From NCBI GenBank assembly GCA_965243385.1, contig CBDEUV010000002.1:1178001-1242000 (forward strand): a stretch of 64,000 nt of DNA. Reading direction: 5' to 3'. Below are positions 1 to 10,069 of this stretch, one piece after another. The notes below the pieces were generated by a model. It saw only the letters and a program-made list of their open reading frames with translations. It ran no database searches and had not been told where the DNA came from. Both the position numbers and the translations under genes were made by a program. Each line of letters opens with the position of its first letter. Within the stretch, counting starts at the first letter, position 1. The DNA comes from JANSYA01 sp965243385 (GTDB lineage Bacteria; Spirochaetota; Leptospiria; Leptospirales; Leptonemataceae).

Positions 1-1967
1 TGACGCGTATACGGCACCGGACATTTATCCGCGACGACTTCACGCGCTTTGTACATATCGCTGGTATTCTCGATACACCACTCTTTATTGAACTGATCTT
101 TCCAGCGAATCTTTCCGCCGCCGGAGCAATTCCGACGCTGAATATTGAAATGCGGAACGCGCTTGCAGACCGGCTTCGAACCGTAGCCGCCCAGTTTTTC
201 GCGCCAGCCTTTGCAGGGATCGACGAGCGAGTTATGGTCGATGCCGCTGTCGCTCGCGTTCGACGCGTAGACCCGGCCCCGGGAGCTGGAATACGCTCGT
301 TCCCACATTTTCGTAAACGCTTCGGCCGAGTCCCAGATCTGATTGGGATCGACGCCTACCCGCCGCATATCGGTGAACATATGCTTCACGTAGCCGATGT
401 GCGCCAGTCCCACGTAATCGTAATTCGTATAGGTTCGGCCGCCCTGACGCGCTCGTTCGTACGCCGAGGTTACGCGGGCCACGCGCTTCTCTTTCTCGGG
501 TTGACCGATTACCGTGGCGGACAGTCCGCGCTGCACGTCTGCGCCGCAGGCCCATTGTTCCTTCGAAGACTGCGAATTCCATTGATTGCTGCCCAGGAAA
601 CGCGGGCGAATTTGTTCGATGCCCCCGTTCATGTCGAGCGCGAGCCCCTGGATCATACCGTAACCGCGCGAACCGAGCATATACATCTGCGCCCAGGAAC
701 GGGTGGAACCCTGGCAGTTGTTCGCGACTCCGGAGCGGCTGTAGGTCTTGGTGCGTTCCTGTCCGGTTCGCAATCCGATCACGCCGCCGGAACGTTTGAT
801 CGCGTTGATCATTGAGGGCGAGAGTTTCTTCTCGTCCTGCTTTTTCTTATTGAAAATCGAACGATAGTGCGCGTGTGAAACGTGCAGCGGATAATATTTA
901 TTCGCTTCGGTTTTGCGAACCGTATCCCAGAATCCGCGCTCGGAGATATGCGCGAGATCGATGATGATCTTCTTCTGCATCATATAGTCGATCAGGCGAT
1001 GTCCGAGGGGCGTAAGGCCTTTCAGATTATGTTTCTTCGAATCCAGCTTCATCTTGTTCTTGAAGATGCTGGCGATAAATCCAGCCGGACCGCCCGGAAT
1101 CCAGGACTGGGCCTGGATCGTTTTAACGATGCCGGTGCCCCAGCTGAAGATTCCCATAAAGAAAGCGGCGCCGGAGACGTTGTTATCGAATTCATGCACG
1201 GGTTGCATGGCGCGCACGCCCATATTGTAGAGCGAATCGACGCGATTTTTGATCGCATTCCAGTCGTTGTAGTTGTGTCCCCACATTGCGCTGGCTTCGA
1301 CTGAGAGTATTACAGCCAGATCGCCTTCGTCGATAATCTGGCGCACTTCCGCCGGTGAACGCGCGATGCGGTACCAGGGATTCGCCGCAGCGAAGGCGTG
1401 CGCCGCCTGAATCTGGCGAACGATATTACTCCAATCGTCGCAGGCGACCGGGCTGATGCCGTGCTTTTTCGGGATCACTCCGCAGACCAGCTCGTTTGAG
1501 ACCGCAGACATTACGAAGAGCTGCAGGCCGTCATTGTGCGCCTGTTTGAGCCAGCCTTCCCAGTACTGCTGATGATTGACCGATTTCCAGAGCGGCCAGT
1601 GTTTGTAAGTCGGATAACCCTGGTTTTTATTTCCATGAGCGCCGACGCTGACATTCAGCAGACCCGGCACCCAGCTGAGGCCGTGGTTCTTGCCGTTGCA
1701 ATTCGCAAGCGCGTGGTTGGCCGGGCCCTTGTGTTTGCCCCAGACGAAACCGCCGCCAAATCCTAATTCGGACATTTGATGGGCATGATAATCGGACCAC
1801 CCGTCGATGGGCGCTCTGCTCATTACTCTGGAAACCGAGGCCGTCCGGCCGGACAGTCCCGAATCCAGAAGCAATCGCGGCTGACTGTTGAGTCCCGGCA
1901 CCGCGGCCAGAACGAGGCCCACTCCCAGCGCACGGACTCCCAGCCGCAAGATAGTTTTGCGATTCAT
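1..1967 (-). CDS. Secreted M19-like dipeptidase/amidohydrolase, paralogue 1 (3' end beyond window)
   Basis: Reading the minus strand from the ATG at 1967, one open frame runs to the window edge (655 codons) without its stop. It aligns along its length with the neighbouring gene at 2123-4231, clearly a tandem duplicate. A hydrophobic signal peptide is followed by Asp-Tyr-His-Ala-His (a metal-ligand position), a Leu-Ser-Val-Glu-Ala-Ser segment, and Asp-Leu-Ala-His and Val-Ser-His segments, the order seen in the M19 membrane dipeptidase family. The N-terminal metal motif is His-x-His rather than the usual His-x-Asp. A cysteine-containing tail follows the catalytic domain. A purine-rich GGGGGGAG ribosome site lies about ten bases before the start. 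Substrate is unknown; the catalytic assignment rests on motif order only. Confidence 0.8.
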   Translation of the reverse strand, partial: MNRKTILRLGVRALGVGLVLAAVPGLNSQPRLLLDSGLSGRTASVSRVMSRAPIDGWSDYHAHQMSELGFGGGFVWGKHKGPANHALANCNGKNHGLSWVPGLLNVSVGAHGNKNQGYPTYKHWPLWKSVNHQQYWEGWLKQAHNDGLQLFVMSAVSNELVCGVIPKKHGISPVACDDWSNIVRQIQAAHAFAAANPWYRIARSPAEVRQIIDEGDLAVILSVEASAMWGHNYNDWNAIKNRVDSLYNMGVRAMQPVHEFDNNVSGAAFFMGIFSWGTGIVKTIQAQSWIPGGPAGFIASIFKNKMKLDSKKHNLKGLTPLGHRLIDYMMQKKIIIDLAHISERGFWDTVRKTEANKYYPLHVSHAHYRSIFNKKKQDEKKLSPSMINAIKRSGGVIGLRTGQERTKTYSRSGVANNCQGSTRSWAQMYMLGSRGYGMIQGLALDMNGGIEQIRPRFLGSNQWNSQSSKEQWACGADVQRGLSATVIGQPEKEKRVARVTSAYERARQGGRTYTNYDYVGLAHIGYVKHMFTDMRRVGVDPNQIWDSAEAFTKMWERAYSSSRGRVYASNASDSGIDHNSLVDPCKGWREKLGGYGSKPVCKRVPHFNIQRRNCSGGGKIRWKDQFNKEWCIENTSDMYKAREVVADKCPVPYTR

Positions 1968-2122
1968 GTTTGTACTCCCCCCTCCCGGAATGCTTCCGGG
2001 AGTATGAACTTGACTCTTCGTTTTTCTTTGTTTCTATTTTAGATTTGAAGACACGATTTCCGACCCGGGACTCTCATCAAAATCAATGGTGATGATCCCG
2101 GATCGCTTCGCGGTCCCGTCGC

Positions 2123-4231
2123 TTATTTCAGCGGACGAGAATTGTACCAGTAGCCTTTGTTCCAGAGGCAACGACCGTTGTACTGGAATCCGCCCTGCTT
2201 CGAACACTTCTTCTTTTTGATCTTAAAGGCGGGAATCGGCTTACAGACCGGCTTACCGGCGTAGGTCCAGTTGCTATGACGGGTGTACGGAGTCGGACAC
2301 TTGTCCGCGATCACTTCGCGAGCTTTGTACATATCGCTCGTATTTTCCAGACACCAGTCTTTGTTGAATGGATCGCGCCAGATGAATTTTCCGCCGCCGG
2401 AGCAGTTGTGACGCTGGATATTGAAATGCGGCACGCGTTTGCACACGGGCTTGCTACCGTAGCCGCCCAGCTTTTCGCGCCAGCCTTTGCAGCTGTCGAC
2501 GAGCGAGTTGTGATCGATATAGCTGTCGCTCGCGTTCGGCTTATACACCCGGCCGCGGCTTGAGCTGTACTGACGCTCCCACATCTTCACGTAGGCTTCC
2601 GCGGAATCCCAGATCTGGCTCGGGTCGACGCCGATGCGCTGCATATCCGTAAACATGTGTTTTACGTAGCCGACGTGCGCGAGACCCACGTAGTCGTAAT
2701 TCGTATAGGTGCGACCGCCCTGGCGACCGCGTTCGTAAGCGGAAGTCGCCTTGGCGACGCGCTTTTCTTTTTCGGGCTGGCCGAGGGTCGAAGCGGACAG
2801 ACCGCGCTGCACGTCCTCGCCGCAGGCCCACTGCTCTTTTGAAGAATCGGCGTTCCACTGATTGCTGCCCAAAAAGCGCGGACGAATCTGCTCGATCATG
2901 CCCGCCATATCGAGACCCAGACCCTGAATCAGACCGTAACCCTGCGCGCCCAGGCGATAGACCTGCGCCCAGGAGCGAGTCGAACCCTGGCAGTTGTTGG
3001 CGACGACCGGCGAACGGGTGTAGGTCTTCGTGCGTTCTTTACCGGTGCGCAGACCAACGGTACCGCCGGAGCGTTTGATGGCGTTGACCATCGAAGCGGA
3101 GAGTTTTTTCTCGTCCTGCTTGTCTTTGTTGAACATTACCCGATAGGTCGCGTGCGAAACGTGAATCGGATAATAACGATTCGCCTCGGTCATACCGACT
3201 GAATCCCAGAAACCACGCTCGGAGATATGCGCGAGATCGATGATGATCTTTTTCTGCATCATATAGGTGATCATCTGGCGGCCGAGAGACGTAAGACCCA
3301 GGCGGTTGTGTTTGTTCGAGTCCAGGTCCATGCGATTTTTGAATACGCTTGCGATGAAGCCGGCCGGACCGCCGGGAATCCAGGTCTGGGTGTTGATCGT
3401 TTTTACGATGCCGGTCGCCCAGTCGAAGAGACCCATGAAGTACGCCGCGCCCGCCACGTTGTTGTCGAATTCATGTACGGGCTGCATGGCGCGCACACCC
3501 ATATTGTAGAGCGTGTCGATACGATTCTTGATGATGCTCCAGCTGTTATAGTTGTGGCCCCACATATTGGAAGCCTCGACCGAAAGCACAACCGCCAGAT
3601 CGCCTTCGTCGATAATCTGCCGCGCTTCGGCGGGAGAACGGGCGATGCGATACCAGGAGTTCGCCGCGGCGAAAGCGTGCGCGGCCTGAATCTGGCGCAC
3701 GATATTCGACCAGTCGTCGCAGGCGACCGGGCTGATGCCGTGCTTCTTGGGGATCACTTCGCACATGAGTTCGTTCGAAACGGCCGACATGACGAAGAGT
3801 TGCAGTCCGTCGTTGTGCGCCTGCTTTAACCAGCCTTCCCAGTACTGCTGGTGGTGAACGGTTTTCCAGAGCGGCCAGTGTTTGTATGTAGGATAGCCCT
3901 GGGTTTCGTCTTTATGAGTGCCGACGTTTACGTTTAATAAACCAGGCACCCAGGTCAGACCATGATTGTTGCCGTTGCAATTGGCGAGCGCGACATTCGC
4001 GGGGCCGTTGTGTTTGCCCCAGACCAGTCCGCCGCCAAATCCCAGATGCGACATCTGGTGCGCGTGATAGTCCGACCAGCCGTCGATCGGTCCGCTATTC
4101 ATAACGGCCGAGACGGATGCGGTGCGTGCGGTCGTGGGCTGCAGCAGCAGACGCGGCTGACCGCTGACGCCCGGCACGATCGTCAGGGCCAGCAGCAGGC
4201 CCAGTAATCGATATACATATTTGCGTTTCAT
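2123..4231 (-). CDS. Secreted M19-like dipeptidase/amidohydrolase, paralogue 2, with Cys-rich tail repeats
   Basis: 702 residues. Residues 1-24 form a signal peptide ending near Val-Ser-Gly. Candidate metal ligands are His56 and His58 (DYHAHQ), Glu in LSVEAS, His in DLAHIS and His in VSHATY, matching the M19 renal-dipeptidase layout; segments like GVRAMQPVHEFDNN correspond to the family core. It is longer than typical M19 enzymes (about 400 residues) because of a C-terminal extension from about residue 590. That extension holds two copies of a cysteine repeat with a Gly-Lys/Ser-Lys/Pro-Val-Cys-Lys core and a later Cys-Leu. GGGGGAG lies upstream of the ATG. It is a tandem duplicate of the gene to its left. 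It probably acts outside the inner membrane on peptides or another amide; the tail could bind a surface ligand. The substrate cannot be read from sequence. Confidence 0.8.
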   Translation of the reverse strand: MKRKYVYRLLGLLLALTIVPGVSGQPRLLLQPTTARTASVSAVMNSGPIDGWSDYHAHQMSHLGFGGGLVWGKHNGPANVALANCNGNNHGLTWVPGLLNVNVGTHKDETQGYPTYKHWPLWKTVHHQQYWEGWLKQAHNDGLQLFVMSAVSNELMCEVIPKKHGISPVACDDWSNIVRQIQAAHAFAAANSWYRIARSPAEARQIIDEGDLAVVLSVEASNMWGHNYNSWSIIKNRIDTLYNMGVRAMQPVHEFDNNVAGAAYFMGLFDWATGIVKTINTQTWIPGGPAGFIASVFKNRMDLDSNKHNRLGLTSLGRQMITYMMQKKIIIDLAHISERGFWDSVGMTEANRYYPIHVSHATYRVMFNKDKQDEKKLSASMVNAIKRSGGTVGLRTGKERTKTYTRSPVVANNCQGSTRSWAQVYRLGAQGYGLIQGLGLDMAGMIEQIRPRFLGSNQWNADSSKEQWACGEDVQRGLSASTLGQPEKEKRVAKATSAYERGRQGGRTYTNYDYVGLAHVGYVKHMFTDMQRIGVDPSQIWDSAEAYVKMWERQYSSSRGRVYKPNASDSYIDHNSLVDSCKGWREKLGGYGSKPVCKRVPHFNIQRHNCSGGGKFIWRDPFNKDWCLENTSDMYKAREVIADKCPTPYTRHSNWTYAGKPVCKPIPAFKIKKKKCSKQGGFQYNGRCLWNKGYWYNSRPLK

Positions 4232-4698
4232 TGTGATCGACTCCCCCTACCCGGCTTCGCTGACACTCTACCGGGTGCCGACGTATTGCAAGATGCGGAC
4301 CAGAACGGAAAAAATATTCCGCAGAGCTACGTGAGCGCAAAAACGGGCCTTTTCGCGACATTTCACCGCCTGATCGCGTATAGTATTGATGAATCTGTAA
4401 ATTCAAAGCGGGCTTTCACCGATTCAGCAGACCTCAGCGAGCGCTCGCGCATCGTATCGACGATATTTCGCCGTCGATATCTCGTCACTTTCCGGGAGGT
4501 GACGAGGACTCGCCGCCCGACAGCGACCGTAGGAGTTCCTACGATATGCTACACTCCGTCAAAATTTGCACCAGTTGCAGGAAGCGAGCCGGATTGTTTC
4601 ACTATCTGCAGTTTCTTCCCAAAAAACCACAGGCCGGCAGCCAGGGCCGGTCGTTTCGATTTGAAGAGCAGAATGCAGGACGATACACACCTTCGGAG
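4232..4698. promoter_or_regulatory. Intergenic region between dipeptidase and P1
   Basis: No convincing gene. It separates the divergent dipeptidase (minus) and P1 (plus) genes and must hold both promoters. The clearest signals are the palindrome at 4528-4543 and the extended -10 next to it, listed separately. A frame in phase with P1 is open through the right part of the region (from 4546) but shows no similarity to the other three paralogues. Confidence 0.5.
4528..4555 (+). promoter_or_regulatory. Palindrome next to an extended -10 upstream of P1
   Basis: Bases 4528-4543 (CGTAGGAGTTCCTACG) are a perfect inverted repeat with 7-bp arms and a 2-base centre. TGCTACACT at 4547-4555 follows, fitting an extended -10 box (TG-N-TAnnnT). 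No good -35 is visible; the palindrome covers that position, as expected for an activator-dependent promoter. Inference only. Confidence 0.35.
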
Positions 4699-7600
4699 AT
4701 GAAAACCGATGTATCCCGAAATTCTTTCGATCCCCGGCGACGCTACAGCGGGGTGCGCCAGCAGCAGGGACGTGTCTTAACCGACGCGGACTGGAACGAA
4801 CAGCTCGATAGCGCCGCCTACCAGACCGAAAGCGACCGCAGGGACGGCTTCGGACTTTCCGGAGCCCCGGCGGCCAGTCCTGGATTCGCCATTCAAACAG
4901 CCGTCGATGCGGAGAACGGCGGTGCTTCCACTCTGGCAATCGACGCCGGACGTATGTACGTCCAGGGCGTGCTCTGCGAAAGCTTCGCGCAGCGTTTGTT
5001 TCGCGAACAGCCGGATCTGCCTGGCGCGAGCCTGCCGGAAGTCGACGGTCAATACCTGGCTTATTTGGAAGTCCGGCGCCGTAGCGTAAGCGCCCTCGAA
5101 GATCCTGCGATTCGTGAAATCGCTCTCGGCGGCATCGAAACCAGCACGCGCGATCAAATCGTAACTCAGGTAAAGCTACTGCCGCTGGCCGCGAACCCCG
5201 CGGGTTATACAGCTCGCAGCCGGCCGCCTGAATGGGAAAGCCTGCTGGCGACGTCTCACGGACGGCTCACGGCCCGGACCATCGCCGACGGCGTGCCCGC
5301 GAATCCCTGCGATCTCGCCGCGCGAGGCGGATACACCGGCACGGACAACCGACTCTATCGAATTGAAATTCATCGCGGCGGCGCGCCGGGAACCGCCACC
5401 TACAAATGGTCGCGCGACAATGCGACCCTCGTCACTGAATGGCTGGGGCAACCCGACGCGATCACCCTGCAGATTCGATCACGAGGTCGCGACCGCACGC
5501 AGACGTTCTTGCCCGGCCAGTGGATTGAAATCGACGACGAGGGCCTGGAGCTGGAGCGACGCCCGGGCACGCTCGCACGCATCGCGCAGGCCGACGACCA
5601 GAACATTACCATCGATCCGGATACGCTGATCCACTTCGATGCCGGGGCGACAGCGCTGGACATTAACGACTTTTCGCGCGGAGTACGCCGCATTCGTCGC
5701 TGGGATATGGTCGCCGACGTGGGAGAACGCACGGTCCCGGCAGGTCCGGCCGAGAGCTGGGAGAGCATCGAAAGCGGAATTCAGATCGCTTTCGATGCGA
5801 ACTCTGCGCGTCTCTATACCAGCGGCGACTACTGGCTGATTCCGGCGCGGCCGGTTTCGCGCAACATCGAATGGCCCTGCGATAAAGATGCGGGTACGCC
5901 CCTGGCCGTATCGAGCCCGGCCAATCCGAAGCTGAGTTCGCTCGCAATCGTCGAACGCAGCAGCGCGGTCTGGAGCGTGCTGGCCGACACGCGGCGGATC
6001 TTTCCCGCGCTGACCGACCCGAATTTGGCCGCGATCGGCGGCGACGGGCAGGCTCTCTTTCCGAACGCGCGGCTCGCCGAAGCGCTGGCCGTACGTCTGT
6101 CGAACGGCGGCGTCCCGGCTCCGGGCGCGCCGCTTCGGTTTTCAATCACCGCCGGCGCCGGTACTTTAGAAGAAACAGGCGACGCGACGAACACGGGCGC
6201 GTCGATCGACGTCGTCACCGATTCGCAGGGATTCGCCGCCGCCTACTGGACTACCGGCGCCGACCGCGATTCGCAAACCGCGACGGCTGTCTTGCTGGAC
6301 GATCGCCCCGACTCGCCGACCAACGGATTACCGCTCGAAGCCACTCGCATCTTCTTTCGTGCGCACAAAACCCTCGCGACGGCCACCGAACACAGCCCCG
6401 CGGCCATGCCGGATCCCGACGGCGCGGACTTGATGGCCGGCATCGACACCGTCGCGCAGGCCCTCGACCGCCTCGGCGAAACCAAAGTCAATCGTGCGGG
6501 CGATGTAATCACCGGCGATCTGGAAATCCAGGGCAATTTCACCGTGCGCGGCGACGTCATTGCGCGCGACACCGACCATATGCCCGGCGATGTTTTGCTC
6601 GGCGATCAGGACGAGGATACGATCACCGTTCACGGCACGCTCGCCTCCGAACATACGAGCGACGCGCTGGTCGTAAACGACGGCGTGCAGATCAACGCGC
6701 CGAAAGCCGACGAAAGTCCACTGGCGGTCAACGCGACAATCACCGGCTTCGCGGGCCGCCTGTACCGCGCGCCGATCACGCTGGACAACGCCGCGAATTC
6801 TTCGACGCTTACGAACTACCAGATCGCGCTTACCATAGATACGGCGACGCTGATCGCGGCCGGCAAGCTGCGCCCCGACGTCGGCGATCTGCTCTTCACC
6901 GATTCCGACGGCACGACGACGATTCCGCACTGGATTGAAAGCGGTGCGAATACCGCGTCGACGCTCGTCTGGGTGCGCGTGCCCGAACTGCCCGGCGCGG
7001 CTTCGCATACGATCTATATGTACTACGGCAACCCGGCCAGTTCTACGCCGGCGAATCCCGAATCCGTATTCGTGCGCACCATCGGCGGAGTGCTTTCGGC
7101 CTACAATTTCGACGAAGGCTCGGGCACCCTGGTCACCGACGCTTCGGGCCAGGGTAACGACGGCGTAACCGTGGGCGCGGGAGCGGGCGGCCAGCCAGTC
7201 TTCACGAATAGCGGCCGCTTTGATGGATCGCTCGCCCTGGACGGCGACGCGCAGTACGCGACCTTGCCCGCCTTTGGTGCGCCGACCCAGCTCAATGATT
7301 TTACGGCCAGCATCTGGGCGAAGCTCGACACGGGCCTGCCCGACGACTCGTACTATATGTTCGATCTGCGCGGTGATGGGCCTTCGCCCTCCGAGGACAG
7401 CTTCGGCATGGCGGTTAGTTACAGCGCCGGTCAGGTCAGACTGAACCACTTTCTTGCGTACAATCCGGGCACGCCGATTTCCACCGTGATGGTCACGCCC
7501 ATCGCGGACCCGAGCGGCGTTTGGACGCACTTCGTTTTTTTACGGCGTGGTCCCAATCTGGAAGCCTACGTCAACGGCGTCCGGGTCAGCGAAGTCTTCG

Positions 7601-9996
7601 CCACCGGCAATCCCTGGGTACCGCCCCGCACGGATCCGATGAGCCTGGCGAATCCGAAACGCATCGGCGCGCGCTACCAGGATTTTTATTTTCAGGGCGA
7701 ACTGGACGACTTTCGCATTTACAATCGCGCCCTCGAAGCCACGGAGGTCGCCGATCTCTTCGCGAACCGCAGCTACGTCACGCCCAATCTACCGGGCACC
7801 GAGCTCGTGCGTCGGTACGCCGTAAGCGATCCGACGGTCGCGCCCGGAGTCGAAGAAACGCTCACGTCGAACCAGGGCAGCGTGCTCTATATCCAGAGCG
7901 GTTCGGGGAATATCGGCGTCGGCACGGCGAATCCCACGGAGAAATTGAGCGTCGCCGGCATCATCGAAACGACCACCGGCGGCATCAAATTTCCCGACGG
8001 GACCATACAGACCACGGCCGGGGGTTCCGGCTTAATCTCCGGCGGGGCGAACTTACCATTGGGAACGATCATCGCCTGGCACCGCGATCTGGACGGCAAT
8101 ATCCCGCCGCTGCCCGACGGCTGGGCCGAGTGCGACGGCTCGACTGTCAGTGATCCGGACAGTCCGCTCTTCGGCAAAAATTTACCGAACCTCAATGATC
8201 CGCTGCAGGGCTGGAATTCACAGGGCAGTTTTTTACGCGGCGGCGCGACATCGGGAAATTTCGAAAACGATCAGATGCAGGGGCATATCCATCGCGTATA
8301 TCCTCACGCGGGTACTTTTGAGGAGGCGATCTATCCGCGAACCAGGTCAGGAGCCGGCGGAGGCGACAACACCACGCCAACGGCGGATTCGCTTACGTCG
8401 CGCCCGGCGAACGATGGCACGAGTAATGGCAATCCTCGCTACGGGCCCGAAACCCGACCCGCGAATATGTCGGTCGTCTGGATCATTCGCATCAAAGACG
8501 TCGGCGGCGGAGGCGGCGGGCTGTGGTCGAACGCGACGGGCGGCATCAACTTCGACGATGGCAACGTCGGCATCGACAACAATACGCCACAGGCGAAACT
8601 GCACGTCGGCGGCACTCCCGGCGTGGACGGCATTCTATTTCCGGACGGCAGTCTGCAAACGACGGCGGGCGGCGGTTCACAGATGCCCATCGGCACGATC
8701 ATGGCCTGGCACAAATCGCTGCCAGGATCGCCCGGGCCGACGCTTCCGGACGGCTGGGTCGAGTGTAACGGGCAAACCCTTAACGATCCACTGAGTCCGT
8801 ACAACGGCGAAACGATTCCGGATTTGAATAATCCGTTGAATGGCGACATTCTGAAAGGACGATTCCTGCGCGGCGGCACGACTTCCGGCGATTTCGAAGA
8901 GGATCAGTTCCAGGGGCACTGGCACAACCTGAACGATTATTACGATAACACCTCCGGCCGGGAATACTGGCACGAGAACAACAATCAGGGGAATGGCAAT
9001 CGCATCATCAACGCCTATATGCGAGTCACCGACCCCATCTCCGACGGCGCGAATGGCGCTCCACGCTTCGGACCCGAAACTCGCCCCGCGAATATGACCG
9101 TCGTCTGGATCATGAAGGTCCGCGACACGGCGCAGGTGAACGCGGGCGGGTATGCCCATATCATCGATCGTAAACCGTCGGGCACGGCCGGCGGACAGGC
9201 GGTGGCCGGCGCTTTTCAGACCCGCGACTTGAACGTAATCGATACGAATATAGCGGGCGCAAGTCTCGCGAACAATCAGTTTACCCTACCAGCCGGCACC
9301 TACCAGCTGCATGCATCCAGCCCCGTGCATCGCGTGAATCGCGTTAAGACAAAGCTCGTGAATATTAGCGACGGAGTGGACACGCTCTTCGGTCCCAGCA
9401 GCTACAGCAGCCAGGGCAACTTCGACAGTCTCGACGTCGTATTCACCGGCGTATTTACAATTCTGGACACGAAAATTTTCGAAATCCAACAATACACCGA
9501 AACGACTTCCGGCGGCGGGGATCTGGGAGTCGCCACCGGCGCTGGAATCGGCGACGAAGTTTATACGCAGGTGAGCCTGCTGAAACTCACGGCACCGGGT
9601 TTGCCGCCGCGTCCGCAGGAGATTGGCTTCGGGGCGCGGGGATTCAACCACACTTCCAGCGGCGCGGCGTCTGTCCTTTCGTATTCTGTCGTCTATACGA
9701 ATGCCGGAAACGCATTCGACGGCAGCATTTTCACAGCGCCCATCCCCGGATTGTATTCATTCAGCGTCAGCTTCATGGAAATCCTCGCGAATCCGAATGT
9801 CTCCGTTTGGATTCGCGTAAACGGCGTAAATGTCGAAGGCACGATTGCCGGCAGCGATTCAGCTCAGCGCGAATCCGGCTCCATTTCAGCCGTACTGGAA
9901 CTGCAGGCGGGAGACCAGGTGGATACCACTATCGAAACCGCCGGTGGAGAACCGCGTAGCGTCGACCCCCACTCTTTTTCCGGGCATAAGATCTAA
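4699..9996 (+). CDS. P1: giant modular fibre-like protein (DUF6519, Ig-like, DUF2341, LamG, two collars, C1q)
   Basis: 1765 residues. Modules in order: residues 1-430 N-terminal domain with the family signature GRVLTDADWNEQ (I believe DUF6519); 447-557 bacterial Ig-like (Big_1 type); 575-648 conserved hinge with VRGDVIARDTDHMPGD; 686-780 DUF2341; 798-1021 LamG-like jelly roll; 1068-1110 fibre motif ending FPDGTIQTTAGG; 1119-1268 first tail-collar module; 1290-1326 second fibre motif; 1329-1476 second collar; 1483-1632 a beta-rich module starting near GGYAHIIDRK; 1643-1765 C1q-like domain. The start at 4699 was chosen because all four paralogues begin Met-Lys-x-Asp-x-Ser-Arg; an in-frame ATG at 4546 would add 51 unrelated residues. 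There is no signal peptide. GGAG abuts the ATG, so initiation may be weak. Likely a receptor-binding fibre or adhesin; the delivery machine is not in this window. Confidence 0.85.
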   Translation: MKTDVSRNSFDPRRRYSGVRQQQGRVLTDADWNEQLDSAAYQTESDRRDGFGLSGAPAASPGFAIQTAVDAENGGASTLAIDAGRMYVQGVLCESFAQRLFREQPDLPGASLPEVDGQYLAYLEVRRRSVSALEDPAIREIALGGIETSTRDQIVTQVKLLPLAANPAGYTARSRPPEWESLLATSHGRLTARTIADGVPANPCDLAARGGYTGTDNRLYRIEIHRGGAPGTATYKWSRDNATLVTEWLGQPDAITLQIRSRGRDRTQTFLPGQWIEIDDEGLELERRPGTLARIAQADDQNITIDPDTLIHFDAGATALDINDFSRGVRRIRRWDMVADVGERTVPAGPAESWESIESGIQIAFDANSARLYTSGDYWLIPARPVSRNIEWPCDKDAGTPLAVSSPANPKLSSLAIVERSSAVWSVLADTRRIFPALTDPNLAAIGGDGQALFPNARLAEALAVRLSNGGVPAPGAPLRFSITAGAGTLEETGDATNTGASIDVVTDSQGFAAAYWTTGADRDSQTATAVLLDDRPDSPTNGLPLEATRIFFRAHKTLATATEHSPAAMPDPDGADLMAGIDTVAQALDRLGETKVNRAGDVITGDLEIQGNFTVRGDVIARDTDHMPGDVLLGDQDEDTITVHGTLASEHTSDALVVNDGVQINAPKADESPLAVNATITGFAGRLYRAPITLDNAANSSTLTNYQIALTIDTATLIAAGKLRPDVGDLLFTDSDGTTTIPHWIESGANTASTLVWVRVPELPGAASHTIYMYYGNPASSTPANPESVFVRTIGGVLSAYNFDEGSGTLVTDASGQGNDGVTVGAGAGGQPVFTNSGRFDGSLALDGDAQYATLPAFGAPTQLNDFTASIWAKLDTGLPDDSYYMFDLRGDGPSPSEDSFGMAVSYSAGQVRLNHFLAYNPGTPISTVMVTPIADPSGVWTHFVFLRRGPNLEAYVNGVRVSEVFATGNPWVPPRTDPMSLANPKRIGARYQDFYFQGELDDFRIYNRALEATEVADLFANRSYVTPNLPGTELVRRYAVSDPTVAPGVEETLTSNQGSVLYIQSGSGNIGVGTANPTEKLSVAGIIETTTGGIKFPDGTIQTTAGGSGLISGGANLPLGTIIAWHRDLDGNIPPLPDGWAECDGSTVSDPDSPLFGKNLPNLNDPLQGWNSQGSFLRGGATSGNFENDQMQGHIHRVYPHAGTFEEAIYPRTRSGAGGGDNTTPTADSLTSRPANDGTSNGNPRYGPETRPANMSVVWIIRIKDVGGGGGGLWSNATGGINFDDGNVGIDNNTPQAKLHVGGTPGVDGILFPDGSLQTTAGGGSQMPIGTIMAWHKSLPGSPGPTLPDGWVECNGQTLNDPLSPYNGETIPDLNNPLNGDILKGRFLRGGTTSGDFEEDQFQGHWHNLNDYYDNTSGREYWHENNNQGNGNRIINAYMRVTDPISDGANGAPRFGPETRPANMTVVWIMKVRDTAQVNAGGYAHIIDRKPSGTAGGQAVAGAFQTRDLNVIDTNIAGASLANNQFTLPAGTYQLHASSPVHRVNRVKTKLVNISDGVDTLFGPSSYSSQGNFDSLDVVFTGVFTILDTKIFEIQQYTETTSGGGDLGVATGAGIGDEVYTQVSLLKLTAPGLPPRPQEIGFGARGFNHTSSGAASVLSYSVVYTNAGNAFDGSIFTAPIPGLYSFSVSFMEILANPNVSVWIRVNGVNVEGTIAGSDSAQRESGSISAVLELQAGDQVDTTIETAGGEPRSVDPHSFSGHKI

Positions 9997-10069
9997 GCGG
10001 GCCGGTGATGACACGCGCGCCCGCGCGCGGCCGGGCATGCTTTGCGCCGATGATAGCATAGCATGCGAG

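Noticed and set aside
4546..4698. In-frame N-terminal extension of P1
   Set aside because: The other three paralogues start at the position matching 4699 and share no sequence with the extension.
6328..7530. 400-codon minus-strand open frame inside P1
   Set aside because: Arg/Val-rich shadow of a repeated-module gene; the other paralogues do not conserve it.
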